From assembly GCF_046591575.1 (NCBI RefSeq), contig NZ_JBIQWA010000004.1, positions 372,001 through 436,000 on the forward strand: a stretch of DNA of 64,000 bases. The letters run 5' to 3'. The notes under the pieces are model-generated. The model was given only the letters and a program-made list of their open reading frames with translations. It was not told where the DNA came from and searched no databases. Below, piece by piece: positions 23,893-32,022 of this stretch (position 1 is the stretch's first letter; each line of letters begins with the position of its first letter). The DNA is from Marivita sp046591575. GTDB lineage: Bacteria > Pseudomonadota > Alphaproteobacteria > Rhodobacterales > Rhodobacteraceae. Both the position numbers and the translations under genes were made by a program.

Positions 23893-24902
23893 GCCTTCGC
23901 CTCATGCCGGATACGTGGATCAATGAACGGGTACAGCAGATCGACCAAAAACACCGAAATCGCGGTCATCAGGATAATCACGTAAGAGACCCCCTGAATG
24001 ACCGGGAAATCCTGATTGAGGATCGCGTCATAGAGCAGCTTGCCCATCCCGTTATAGGCAAAAATGCGCTCCACCAGCACCTGCCCCGCGATCAGCAACC
24101 CGACCTTCAGCGCAAAGGCGGTGATCTGGGGCAGGATCGCGTTGCGGATCATGTAGCGGTAAAGGATATACCGGGGCCGCAACCCCTTGGCCTCGGCCAG
24201 CTTGACGTAATCTTCGCCTTGAACAGAGATCATCAGCCCGCGCATGCCCAGCGCCCAGAAGCCGAAGGTCACGATCACAATCGACAGCGCGGGCAGGAAG
24301 CCGTGATGCAGGACCGACAGGACAAAATCCCAGGTCCAGCCCGGCTCTACCATGATCCCGTAGGCACCGGTGAGCGGGAACCATTGCAGCTTGGCCGCAA
24401 AGATCCACATCAGCAGCAGCCCCGACAGGATCGGCGGGATCGAGGTGAACACCATCGCCGCCGGGATCGCCACGCGCACCAGCTTGGGCGACCGGTCCCA
24501 GACCATCAACGCGCCCAGCAGGTTACCGATGAAAAACGTGATGACCAGCGACAGGATCATCAGCCCCAATGTCCACGGCAGCGCGTTCAGGATCAGCGTT
24601 GACACAGGCGTCGGAAACGCTGCGGTCGACAGGCCAAAATCAAACACCAACGCGCCGGTCAGGTATTTGACGTATTGAACGATCAGGGGCTGGTCGATCC
24701 CCATATTGGCCCGCAGTTGCGCCAGGATTTCTTCGGAATTTGCCACCGACCCCGCCCCGGCCGCCATCCGGCCCAGCGCAATTTCAGCCGGGTCCACAGG
24801 TGACAGTCGCGGGATGATCCAGATGATCGTTGCAGCGATCAGGATCGTCAGAAACAGCGTTACAACACGGTTAATCAGATAGGCGCGCGGTATGCGTCCC
24901 AT
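23889..24902 (-). CDS. Oligopeptide-type ABC transporter permease (DppB/OppB-like)
   Basis: A 337-residue permease with a first helix (VVTLFLTILIAATIIWIIPR) just after the N-terminus, then five more, and the EAA loop GEDYVKLAEAKGLRPRYILY typical of DppB-type proteins. ATG 24902 is supported by GGAGG upstream; the longer frame adds residues without a binding site. A 90-nt spacer with two hairpins separates it from the substrate-binding protein gene. Confidence 0.92.
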   Translation of the reverse strand: MGRIPRAYLINRVVTLFLTILIAATIIWIIPRLSPVDPAEIALGRMAAGAGSVANSEEILAQLRANMGIDQPLIVQYVKYLTGALVFDFGLSTAAFPTPVSTLILNALPWTLGLMILSLVITFFIGNLLGALMVWDRSPKLVRVAIPAAMVFTSIPPILSGLLLMWIFAAKLQWFPLTGAYGIMVEPGWTWDFVLSVLHHGFLPALSIVIVTFGFWALGMRGLMISVQGEDYVKLAEAKGLRPRYILYRYMIRNAILPQITAFALKVGLLIAGQVLVERIFAYNGMGKLLYDAILNQDFPVIQGVSYVIILMTAISVFLVDLLYPFIDPRIRHEAKA

Positions 24903-24924
24903 GGGGCAAACCTCCGGGGCAATC

Positions 24925-24980
24925 GGCGTGTGCGGGCACACGCCCTAAGGCACGGGTGGGGTGCAGAGAACCCGCACCCC
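24925..24980 (-). promoter_or_regulatory. Two intercistronic hairpins between the binding-protein and permease genes
   Basis: The spacer holds GGCGTGTGC-GG-GCACACGCC (24925-24944) and GGGGTGC-9 nt-GCACCCC (24958-24980). Neither is followed by a T tract on the minus strand. Such stem-loops downstream of binding-protein genes often stabilise that part of the mRNA, so the binding protein is made in excess over the membrane subunits. Confidence 0.5.
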
Positions 24981-24992
24981 AAAAGCGTTACA

Positions 24993-26723
24993 TCATTCAG
25001 CTTTTTCGAGGTTGTGAATGATCTGGTGCGTGTGGTTCCACCAGAAGAACGGATGGTTGTAATAGTTGTCCGCCGTGGGCCAACCCGTCCAATAGGTGGT
25101 GTTCATCGGCAGCAGCTTGGCGGCCTGCACCAGCGGGATAAACGGCATTTCGGCGTCCAGATACTGATAGGCGTCGGCCACCAGTCCCGGCACCGCCTCA
25201 TCCCCCAAGGGACGCGCCGCGATATCGGCCATGATCGCGGTATAGGCCTCTGCCGCTTCGCCATCCCACCGGGCGGTGTTGTTGAAGCCGGGGCTGCGTT
25301 CGCCAACCGGCACCACATCTGCCGTGGTGTAGCGGCCCATGGATGCCCAGGGTTCGTTCACAGACCCGCAGGACAGCCAGCTATAGGACATCTCATAAGA
25401 TCCAAACGGCAGAACCTCGCCCCAAAACACGCCGTTTTCCACCGGCACTGCGCGGGCATCAATCCCGGCGCGCTGCAACTGTTCGACGATCACGTCGATG
25501 GTGCGCGTGTATTCGGTCGAGGCCGAATTGACGTGGATGTTCACCGACAGCGTTTCCCCGTCCTTGGTGTAATAATCCCCGTCTTTCGTCCAGCCTTCGC
25601 CTTCGATCAGCGCCTGTGCCGCCGCAGGGTCGGCATTCGGCGACAATCCATAGCCCGCATCCACAACCGCGTTGATAAACGGATCCATTGATCCGTATTG
25701 CGCAAACATCGTCTGGCTGGCTTCGGTCGTGCCTTCGTAAGCGATGTTGACGATCTGGGTGCGGTCAATCAGATGCGCCACCGCTTTACGCATATTGGCA
25801 TTGTCCCAGGGGGCCACGGTGGTGTTGATCTCAAGCTGGCGCGCACAGGGGTCGGATGCCGCGTAGGGATACCCATCATGCCAAGCAATCACGTTGGGGT
25901 TTTGCGCCTGTATCGCTTCGAACGTGCCGATGGTCACGTTCTGCGCCGCATCCAGCTGGTTGGACAGCATCAACTGCGCGCGGCTTTCCTCACCACCGGA
26001 TTCCAGGAAGATCACCCGTTTCGGCGCGGGCAGGTCCATGAACCCGGTCTTTGCCCCCCACCAATCATCATTGCGATCCCAGATCGCCCGGTTCGAACTG
26101 GCCGACGTAAAGGTATAGGGCCCGGTGCCAATCGGGGGATAAAAGGCAAATGTCGCGGCGTTTTCGCCGCTCCAGATATGTTCTGGCATAATCAGGAAAG
26201 ATCCAAAGATCCGCACACCGAAGTTTTCGACCAGAAACCGAGGGTTCGGGTTTTGCAGGATAAAGGTGACGGTCAGGTCATCCACCTTTTCCACGCTCGC
26301 CACCTGGCTGCGGATGGTTGACGCTTCGCGGGATGAAATCTCTTCATTGGTCATCGCCAGATTGACGGTAAACACCACATCATCGGCGTTGAATGCCTCG
26401 CCATCGGACCACTCCACACCATCGCGAAGAGTGACCGTGAATTCGGTGCTGTCCGCATTCGATTCAAACCCGGTTGCCAACCACGGATCAAGCTCGCCCG
26501 AACCATAGTTCAGAATGAACAGCGGCTCCCACATGGTCTGGTGTGCGCCATGCATCCGTTTTGTGCCGGGCGTCATCCAATTAAAGTTCTCCGGGTCCTG
26601 AATGGTGCGATCGAGGTCAAAAATAACCGTGTCTTCGCGCGCCACGTCCTGAGCGAGCGCCATACCGGCAAAGGCAGCTATCGCCAGCGCAGAGGCGGCC
26701 ATCCGCAAAACAGGTGTTGTCAT
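24993..26723 (-). CDS. ABC transporter substrate-binding protein, family 5 (oligopeptide type)
   Basis: A 576-residue periplasmic binding protein of SBP family 5. A Sec signal peptide (LRMAASALAIAAFAGMALA) with likely cleavage near residue 24 is followed by the mature protein with GVEWSDGEAFNADDVVFTVN, a family hallmark. ATG 26723 has GGAGGAAG directly upstream. Although this family is named for peptides, many members bind oligosaccharides or other solutes. The cytoplasmic alpha-mannosidase at the end of the operon suggests a mannose-containing ligand here. It is the first gene of the operon. Confidence 0.92.
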   Translation of the reverse strand: MTTPVLRMAASALAIAAFAGMALAQDVAREDTVIFDLDRTIQDPENFNWMTPGTKRMHGAHQTMWEPLFILNYGSGELDPWLATGFESNADSTEFTVTLRDGVEWSDGEAFNADDVVFTVNLAMTNEEISSREASTIRSQVASVEKVDDLTVTFILQNPNPRFLVENFGVRIFGSFLIMPEHIWSGENAATFAFYPPIGTGPYTFTSASSNRAIWDRNDDWWGAKTGFMDLPAPKRVIFLESGGEESRAQLMLSNQLDAAQNVTIGTFEAIQAQNPNVIAWHDGYPYAASDPCARQLEINTTVAPWDNANMRKAVAHLIDRTQIVNIAYEGTTEASQTMFAQYGSMDPFINAVVDAGYGLSPNADPAAAQALIEGEGWTKDGDYYTKDGETLSVNIHVNSASTEYTRTIDVIVEQLQRAGIDARAVPVENGVFWGEVLPFGSYEMSYSWLSCGSVNEPWASMGRYTTADVVPVGERSPGFNNTARWDGEAAEAYTAIMADIAARPLGDEAVPGLVADAYQYLDAEMPFIPLVQAAKLLPMNTTYWTGWPTADNYYNHPFFWWNHTHQIIHNLEKAE

Positions 26724-26789
26724 AGTCTTCCTCCGTGTTGTGGGGTCGTTGCCCCGATACAATGCGACTTTACACGAATTGTGCAGCCG

Positions 26790-27470
26790 TTATCGCACAT
26801 AATCCATCACCAGAACCCGGGTACGTTCTGGCAGCGTCTGCTTGGTGAGTTCCGCCGTGGACCCAAAGCTGAAATCTACATCTTCATCTTTGAAATGGCT
26901 AAGAAAGCTCTCGATCCACATCGTGTTGCGCGGGCGGTAAGTCAGCGTGCGAAAATGCATCGGAATGACCAGCCTGGGCTTCACCCGATGGATCATCTCC
27001 ATCAGATCGGGCAACTCAATGGTCAGATACCCGCCTGCCAAAGCGAACAGAATATCCGTATCTTCAAAAAAGACCTGCTGCGCATCGGTCAGTGGGTTGC
27101 CCACATCCCCCATATGCGCACATTTGATACCATCCACGGTGAACCGGTACATTCCGTTTTGGCCCGGCACCGCGTGTTCCGGATGATGATCCCATTCCGC
27201 CGCCTCGATGGCGGTGATCTCAACACCTTTGGCCGTCTGCGCCCCACCCGTTTGCGCAACGGTCAGGGCGTTCACCACTTCGGGCGCACCGGCAATCAGA
27301 TCGGCGCGGCAATGGGCGCTGTCATCGTCGGACGAAATGATCACCAGATCGGCTGGATCTTTGATCGGGGCGTATCCCACACCCTCTGGTGTATACGGGT
27401 CGGTTATGATGCGGGGGCCGTTTTTGGGATCAAGTCCAAAAGACGCATGTCCGTACCAGGTAATCTTCAC
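26790..27470 (-). CDS. Metallo-beta-lactamase-fold protein (UlaG-like) with an altered metal motif
   Basis: A 226-residue MBL-fold protein resembling UlaG-type hydrolases: WYGHASFGL at the start, ITDPYTPEGVGY, HMGDVGNPL and a C-terminal IPMHFRT. The family's HxHxDH zinc motif should follow LVIIS, but here it reads SDDDSAHC, so most metal-binding His residues are replaced. It may be non-hydrolytic or use another site. GTG 27470 has GGAGG about 10 nt upstream. It lies 66 nt upstream of the binding-protein gene on the same strand, so it may be part of the mannoside operon, but the link is not proven. Confidence 0.75.
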   Translation of the reverse strand: MKITWYGHASFGLDPKNGPRIITDPYTPEGVGYAPIKDPADLVIISSDDDSAHCRADLIAGAPEVVNALTVAQTGGAQTAKGVEITAIEAAEWDHHPEHAVPGQNGMYRFTVDGIKCAHMGDVGNPLTDAQQVFFEDTDILFALAGGYLTIELPDLMEMIHRVKPRLVIPMHFRTLTYRPRNTMWIESFLSHFKDEDVDFSFGSTAELTKQTLPERTRVLVMDYVR

Positions 27471-27604
27471 GCAGCGCGATCCTCCAATATTGCCGGGCAT
27501 AGGCCGGGCGCTTGTCGTGCTGGTGTCAGTTTTGTCCGGTCACGGGTGCGGCGTCCAGTCCTTTGGCCTGTTTCGGCGCAACACCGCTGCCACATGAACG
27601 GCAT

Positions 27605-28027
27605 CTAGCGGGTTTCCTGGATACTTTCGATATATTCAAGCAAAGCCACCAGCTTGCGAGGCGTGGGCGTCATAACGCCCCCGCCGGTGTCCAGAGGTAT
27701 CAGATCACCCTGCAACAGCGCTCCGAATTCCGGCATATTCGGTCCGGTCATGTCCGACTGTGCATAGCCATCAATAGCCGACAAGACCTCGACCCTGGGG
27801 AACACATTGTCATTGCGCACTTTGATCAATGTCAGGTCCGCAGGGGCCACATCCATTGCCCGGGCCATGGGACCGTTGCCTTTGCCATCGGCACCGTGAC
27901 AGACCGCACAATTTTCCATGAACAACACGCGTCCGTCACTGGCCTGCGGCATTTCTTCGGGTCCGCAGGCGGCAACAAGCAGGCATGTTGCGCTGGCCAC
28001 CAAAAGGCTTTTTGTCTGTGCGGGCAT
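27605..28027 (-). CDS. Cytochrome c lipoprotein (class I type)
   Basis: A 140-residue protein with a lipoprotein signal (LVASATCLLVAAC, lipid-modified Cys at about 21) and one haem-binding motif CAVCH at about 40-44, with candidate axial Met residues such as GPNMPEFG. It is a periplasmic, membrane-anchored monohaem cytochrome c. No oxidase or dehydrogenase gene is adjacent, so its redox partner is unknown. It is separated from neighbours by about 100 bp on each side. Confidence 0.86.
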   Translation of the reverse strand: MPAQTKSLLVASATCLLVAACGPEEMPQASDGRVLFMENCAVCHGADGKGNGPMARAMDVAPADLTLIKVRNDNVFPRVEVLSAIDGYAQSDMTGPNMPEFGALLQGDLIPLDTGGGVMTPTPRKLVALLEYIESIQETR

Positions 28028-28126
28028 GTTTGGGCCTCCTTGCTCGATCCCGGTCAGAGTGCCTGTCTTTCAAGGCGCGCGCAACCGGGCCCGCGCAACG
28101 CGGCTGACGCTTGCCGGTCCGGGCTG

Positions 28127-28768
28127 TCAGTCCACGCGCAATCCACTGATCGACGCTCTGATCCGGGTGTCGGTGTCATCGCTGTCACCCGACAGGGCCA
28201 CCCCCACAAGCGCCGCACCGCCGCCGCCAAAGGCATTGGCATAGTCCCGTCCCAGATTGACAGTTTCCGAAGCAGACCCGGTGCCCGCCCCGCGCAGAAC
28301 AATCGTTTTTCCCCGAGACCCCAGATACGGGCTGCCCAGCACCGCACCACGTTTGTGGGCCCCGCCCCAGACATAGACAAGCACCCGCGCTGCGTCATTG
28401 GTCAGCAGCTTACGCACACTGGCCCCCTGCAGCGCCTGCGCCTGATCTGGCGGGAGAAACACAAAGTAAAGCGCCAGATTGCGATCATCCCCACCCTTTT
28501 GGCGCAAGTCGGTGGCCGGAACCCCTTCGTCAACGCGCCAGGACCACTGCGCCGATGTCGCGTTCCAGTATGACGTGTCAAGCGGGCGATAGGCCAAAGA
28601 CACCGATCCGTCCGATGTGACCGACACCGAATTGCCGTTGAACCCGTATGTGTTCGATGAAAACAAAGAAAACTTCTGCGTTTTCCAGGCCCCGTCAAAC
28701 GACACCGGGGCGGCGGAAACCGGCACCGCCATCAGCGACAGGACAATAACGGCAGCATAGCGCAACAT
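28127..28768 (-). CDS. DUF3047 family secreted protein
   Basis: A 213-residue protein with a Sec signal peptide (YAAVIVLSLMAVPVSA, cleavage near 19). Conserved-looking blocks are YWNATSAQWSWRVDE, DDRNLALYFVFLP, RVLVYVWGGAHKRG and ANAFGGGGAALVGVALSGDS. The latter, together with the SGDSDDTDTR end, are typical of DUF3047. It is probably a periplasmic beta-rich protein. Function is unknown. No ribosome-binding site stands out beyond AAAGG upstream of ATG 28768. Confidence 0.75.
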   Translation of the reverse strand: MLRYAAVIVLSLMAVPVSAAPVSFDGAWKTQKFSLFSSNTYGFNGNSVSVTSDGSVSLAYRPLDTSYWNATSAQWSWRVDEGVPATDLRQKGGDDRNLALYFVFLPPDQAQALQGASVRKLLTNDAARVLVYVWGGAHKRGAVLGSPYLGSRGKTIVLRGAGTGSASETVNLGRDYANAFGGGGAALVGVALSGDSDDTDTRIRASISGLRVD

Positions 28769-28840
28769 AGGACAGACCTTTCTGATACGCCTTGTCCTAA
28801 CAAGGGCACGCCCTGTTTCGCACCAAACGTTCCCGTGAAG

Positions 28841-29827
28841 TCAGTCTTTGCGCGCGGCCAGACGGCACGTTGCGTCCCACAAGGCATCGGGCACATCCAC
28901 TGTCTCATGCAGGCGTTTGCCACGACCCGGCATGCGTGCGCCGTCGTCCTGCAGTACCGCGTCGGCCAGTCCGGCAACCATCGCATGAAAGTCCGGCCGC
29001 ACACCGGGATCAATCAGCAAAAAGCAATGACCAAGGTCATGCGGATGACCTTCCGGTGCCTTGAGCGGCCTCACATCGCGGCTTGCGGTCCCACCGGCCA
29101 GACCTGCGGCCATGATTTCCACCATAAGCCCCAGGCCCCAGCCTTTGTAGCCTCCGACACTGCACAGCGATCCGCTCAGGGCTGCCTCTGGATCGGTTGT
29201 CGGATGACCTTCGGCATCCACCGCCCAGCCTTCGGGAATTTGCTCTCCTGCGGCCTTGGCCATGGTGATCCGGCCAAGCGCCACGGTTGTCGTGGATTGA
29301 TCAAACATCATCGCCACGCCACCATCGCCATCCGGCACCGCGAATGACATCGGGTTTGTACCAATCATCCGCGTCTTGCCGCCCGGAGGGGCCACAATAG
29401 GCGATGCGTTTGTGTAGCCCATCCCGATCAATCCCGCGCGGGCGATCGCATCAGTGAACCAGCCCAAAGCCGTGCAGGTATGCGCATGACGCACCAGAAT
29501 GCTGGCCAGCCCGTTCTCTCGCGCTGCTGTCCTGCCTGTGTCAAATGCCTTGGCAAACGCCGGTTGCGCAAAGCCGTATTTGGCATCCACCTCGACAATA
29601 CCGGGACGCGGTTTAGAGACCTCTGGAACAGCCTGTCCCTTGACCCGGCCTGTCAATAATTGCTTGCAGTAGCTTTCAAGATAATACAGCCCGCAAATCC
29701 GGTTATCGCGGGCTTCGGCCCACGCAATGGCATCCGCCATTGTGGTAGCAACCGTGTCACTGGCCCCATGCGCGACCAACGCTTGCCGTGCGACCGTTTC
29801 GATTTCCGAAATTGCAATCTGTGTCAT
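28841..29827 (-). CDS. Ldh family NAD(P)-dependent oxidoreductase (malate/L-lactate/ureidoglycolate dehydrogenase type)
   Basis: A 328-residue member of the LDH2/malate dehydrogenase-like family (distinct fold from classical LDH). Visible blocks are HAHTCTALGWFTDAIARAGL (with active-site His), IGTNPMSFAVP, VALGRITMAKAAGEQIPEGW and GYKGWGLGLMVEIMAAGLAG. Family members reduce or oxidise 2-hydroxy acids such as malate, sulfolactate or ureidoglycolate; the substrate cannot be chosen here. Two adjacent ATG codons (29830 and 29827) follow GGAGG; the second gives the better spacing. It lies between a DUF3047 gene and lolD. Confidence 0.85.
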   Translation of the reverse strand: MTQIAISEIETVARQALVAHGASDTVATTMADAIAWAEARDNRICGLYYLESYCKQLLTGRVKGQAVPEVSKPRPGIVEVDAKYGFAQPAFAKAFDTGRTAARENGLASILVRHAHTCTALGWFTDAIARAGLIGMGYTNASPIVAPPGGKTRMIGTNPMSFAVPDGDGGVAMMFDQSTTTVALGRITMAKAAGEQIPEGWAVDAEGHPTTDPEAALSGSLCSVGGYKGWGLGLMVEIMAAGLAGGTASRDVRPLKAPEGHPHDLGHCFLLIDPGVRPDFHAMVAGLADAVLQDDGARMPGRGKRLHETVDVPDALWDATCRLAARKD

Positions 29828-29875
29828 CATCTGCCCTCCGTCAGCGCCGCCACATCGCCCACGGGACACGCAGGG

Positions 29876-30559
29876 TCAAGCAGAAGTCAGGCTGCCCTCG
29901 TCCAGACGCAGCTGACGATCCATGCGCCGCGCCAAATCCATGTTGTGGGTCGCAATCAGGGCGGACAGCCCCGTGGTGCGTACCAGGGTCATCAGCGCGT
30001 CGAAGACGGTGTCGGATGTCGCCGGATCAAGATTTCCCGTCGGCTCGTCCGCAAGCAGCAATGATGGCCTGTTGGCAAGCGCACGGCAGAAGGCCACCCG
30101 CTGTTGTTCGCCCCCCGACAATTCGGCAGGCCGGTGATGTGCCCGTGCGCCCACCCCGACACTCTCAAGAAGCTCTGTCGCGCGGTCTTGCGCCTGCTGC
30201 CTGGACCGGCCCGCGGCAAGCTGAGGCAGAACGATGTTCTCGGACGCGCTGAATTCCGGCAAAAGGTGATGGAACTGATACACAAACCCCACCTGATCCC
30301 GCCGCACCACGGTGCGCTGTCGATCGGACTGGCCGGTTACATCCTGTCCACCGATCTCGACCGTTCCCGTGTCCGGCGTATCAAGCAGACCTGCGATATG
30401 CAGCAACGTGGATTTACCCGCACCGGATGGCGCGACCAAAGCCACGATTTCCCCCTTGGCCAAGCGCACATCAACGCCGCGCAAAACCGTCACCGCGCCG
30501 GGTGTTCCGGCGTTGTAGGTTTTTGTGATCCCGGTCAGCCGCAGCGCAACATCATTCAT
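29876..30559 (-). CDS. lolD: Lipoprotein-releasing ABC transporter ATP-binding protein LolD
   Basis: A 227-residue ATPase with Walker A APSGAGKST, signature LSGGEQQRV and Walker B LLLADEPTGNLD, the pattern of the LolD/MacB subgroup. It couples to a LolC/E-type permease encoded just upstream (8-nt overlap). LolCDE extracts outer-membrane lipoproteins from the inner membrane and passes them to LolA. Alphaproteobacteria often have one LolC/E-like permease that works as a homodimer. Confidence 0.92.
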   Translation of the reverse strand: MNDVALRLTGITKTYNAGTPGAVTVLRGVDVRLAKGEIVALVAPSGAGKSTLLHIAGLLDTPDTGTVEIGGQDVTGQSDRQRTVVRRDQVGFVYQFHHLLPEFSASENIVLPQLAAGRSRQQAQDRATELLESVGVGARAHHRPAELSGGEQQRVAFCRALANRPSLLLADEPTGNLDPATSDTVFDALMTLVRTTGLSALIATHNMDLARRMDRQLRLDEGSLTSA

Positions 30560-31838
30560 AGCGCAATGCCTCGACCGGATTCATCCGTGCCGCGCGCCGG
30601 GCGGGAAAAAGTGTCACGATGAAACTCAGCCCCAGCGACAACGCAACTGCGCTCAGAACATCGGCAAGGTTAAGTTGCGCCGGAAGCTGATAAATCCCAC
30701 GCACTGCCGGGTCCCAGACCCCGCCACCGGCGACATAATTCACAAACGAAAAGATCGGATCGATATAAAGCGCAAAGAGGCAGCCAAAGACAACGCCCGC
30801 GACCGTCCCTAGAATTCCGGTGAACGCGCCACAGATGAAAAAGACCCGAAGGACAGACCCTTCGGTCAAGCCCATTGTGCGCAGGATTCCGATATCCCGG
30901 CCCTTGTTTTTCACCAGCATGATCAATCCCGAAACGATATTCATGGCGGCGATCAGAACAAGGATCGACAAAATGATGAACATCACATTGTCCTCGATTT
31001 CCAGCGCGCGCAGAAAACCGCCGCTGGCGTCCTGCCAGGTCCAGACAAGCGCACGCGGTCCGGCCACCTGAATAATGGGCAGCACCATCGCGTCCACCCG
31101 GTCAGGGTTTTCGACCATGACTTCGATCTCGTCGGCCACGCCGTCGCGATTGAAGTAAAGCTGCGCCTCAGCGAAGGGCATGTAGATACGGGTGCGGTCG
31201 ATGTCATAGCGACCTGCGGTAAACACATAGACCACCTCGTAGGCCTTCACCCGCGGACTTGTTCCGAAGGCGGTGCGCACACCGTCCGGAGAGATCAGCT
31301 TGACCCTATCGCCCAACGCGACACCCAGTTCGCGCGCAACGCCCGAACCGATGGCGATCCCTTCGGTAAACCGGCTCAGATCCCCCTGCGCGGTGTCCGG
31401 GTTTGCGACGCGGGGAACGGTTGCCAAATCCTCTTGCGCGATGCCGAAGACCTCGACACCGGCATTGCGGCTGTTGGCGGTGGCCATGACCTGCCCCTTG
31501 ACCAACGGCGCGGCGCGGGTCACGCCGGGCACCGCAGCCACTGCCTGTGCCACAGCGTCATAATCGGCGATGGTACGCGCCACGCGCCCCGATTGGTCAC
31601 GTTCCGCACTGTAATAGACGGTCACATGCGCGTTGGAGCCAAGAATTGTATCCACAAATTCGGCGCGAAATCCCGAACGCACGGCCAATGTCGCAATCAG
31701 CGCAAACACCGCCAGCGTGATCCCGATCAGACTGATCCATGTCATGACGCTGACACCCCCTTCAGCCCGGCGCGCGCGCAGGTAGCGCCATGCGATCATC
31801 CATTCAAACGGGGCAAAAGGGGGCGGGGTCTGGGCCAT
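30552..31838 (-). CDS. lolC: Lipoprotein-releasing ABC transporter permease LolC/LolE
   Basis: A 428-residue permease with one N-terminal helix (about 30-52), a large periplasmic domain (about 55-270) and three C-terminal helices. WMIAWRYLRARRAEGGVSVM at the N-terminus and FPARRAARMNPVEALRYE at the C-terminus are the family signatures. With LolD it releases lipoproteins from the inner membrane. Only one permease gene is present here, as is common in alphaproteobacteria, so LolC versus LolE is not distinguished. A 43-bp palindromic element lies upstream (31905-31947), between this gene and the divergent aminotransferase. Confidence 0.9.
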   Translation of the reverse strand: MAQTPPPFAPFEWMIAWRYLRARRAEGGVSVMTWISLIGITLAVFALIATLAVRSGFRAEFVDTILGSNAHVTVYYSAERDQSGRVARTIADYDAVAQAVAAVPGVTRAAPLVKGQVMATANSRNAGVEVFGIAQEDLATVPRVANPDTAQGDLSRFTEGIAIGSGVARELGVALGDRVKLISPDGVRTAFGTSPRVKAYEVVYVFTAGRYDIDRTRIYMPFAEAQLYFNRDGVADEIEVMVENPDRVDAMVLPIIQVAGPRALVWTWQDASGGFLRALEIEDNVMFIILSILVLIAAMNIVSGLIMLVKNKGRDIGILRTMGLTEGSVLRVFFICGAFTGILGTVAGVVFGCLFALYIDPIFSFVNYVAGGGVWDPAVRGIYQLPAQLNLADVLSAVALSLGLSFIVTLFPARRAARMNPVEALRYE

Positions 31839-31904
31839 TACGGGTCTCTCACTGCTCTGAGTGCTAAGTGGCGGCTAGGATGCAGCGGGTCAAGCACCTC
31901 TGCT

Positions 31905-31947
31905 TAGGTCCGGATTGGACCTAATGTTTCGCACGCGAAACAATGGG
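31905..31947. repeat. 43-bp palindromic element, copy 1
   Basis: The element begins TAGGTCCGG and contains TGTTTCGCACGCGAAACA (31925-31942), an 18-bp near-perfect palindrome. Copy 2 at 54585-54627 matches it at 36 of 43 positions without gaps. Both copies lie in divergent promoter regions. Confidence 0.7.
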
Positions 31948-32022
31948 TCAGGGTCGCTGCCCCATACAACACCGCTTAGACGGCGACTTGCCCCATCCCG
32001 TTGCAACCGGCATAGAGACGGC

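Noticed and set aside
31925..31942. ParB site (parS)
   Set aside because: The palindrome has GC-rich central bases and is 18 bp, not the 16-bp TGTTTCACGTGAAACA; no parAB nearby.
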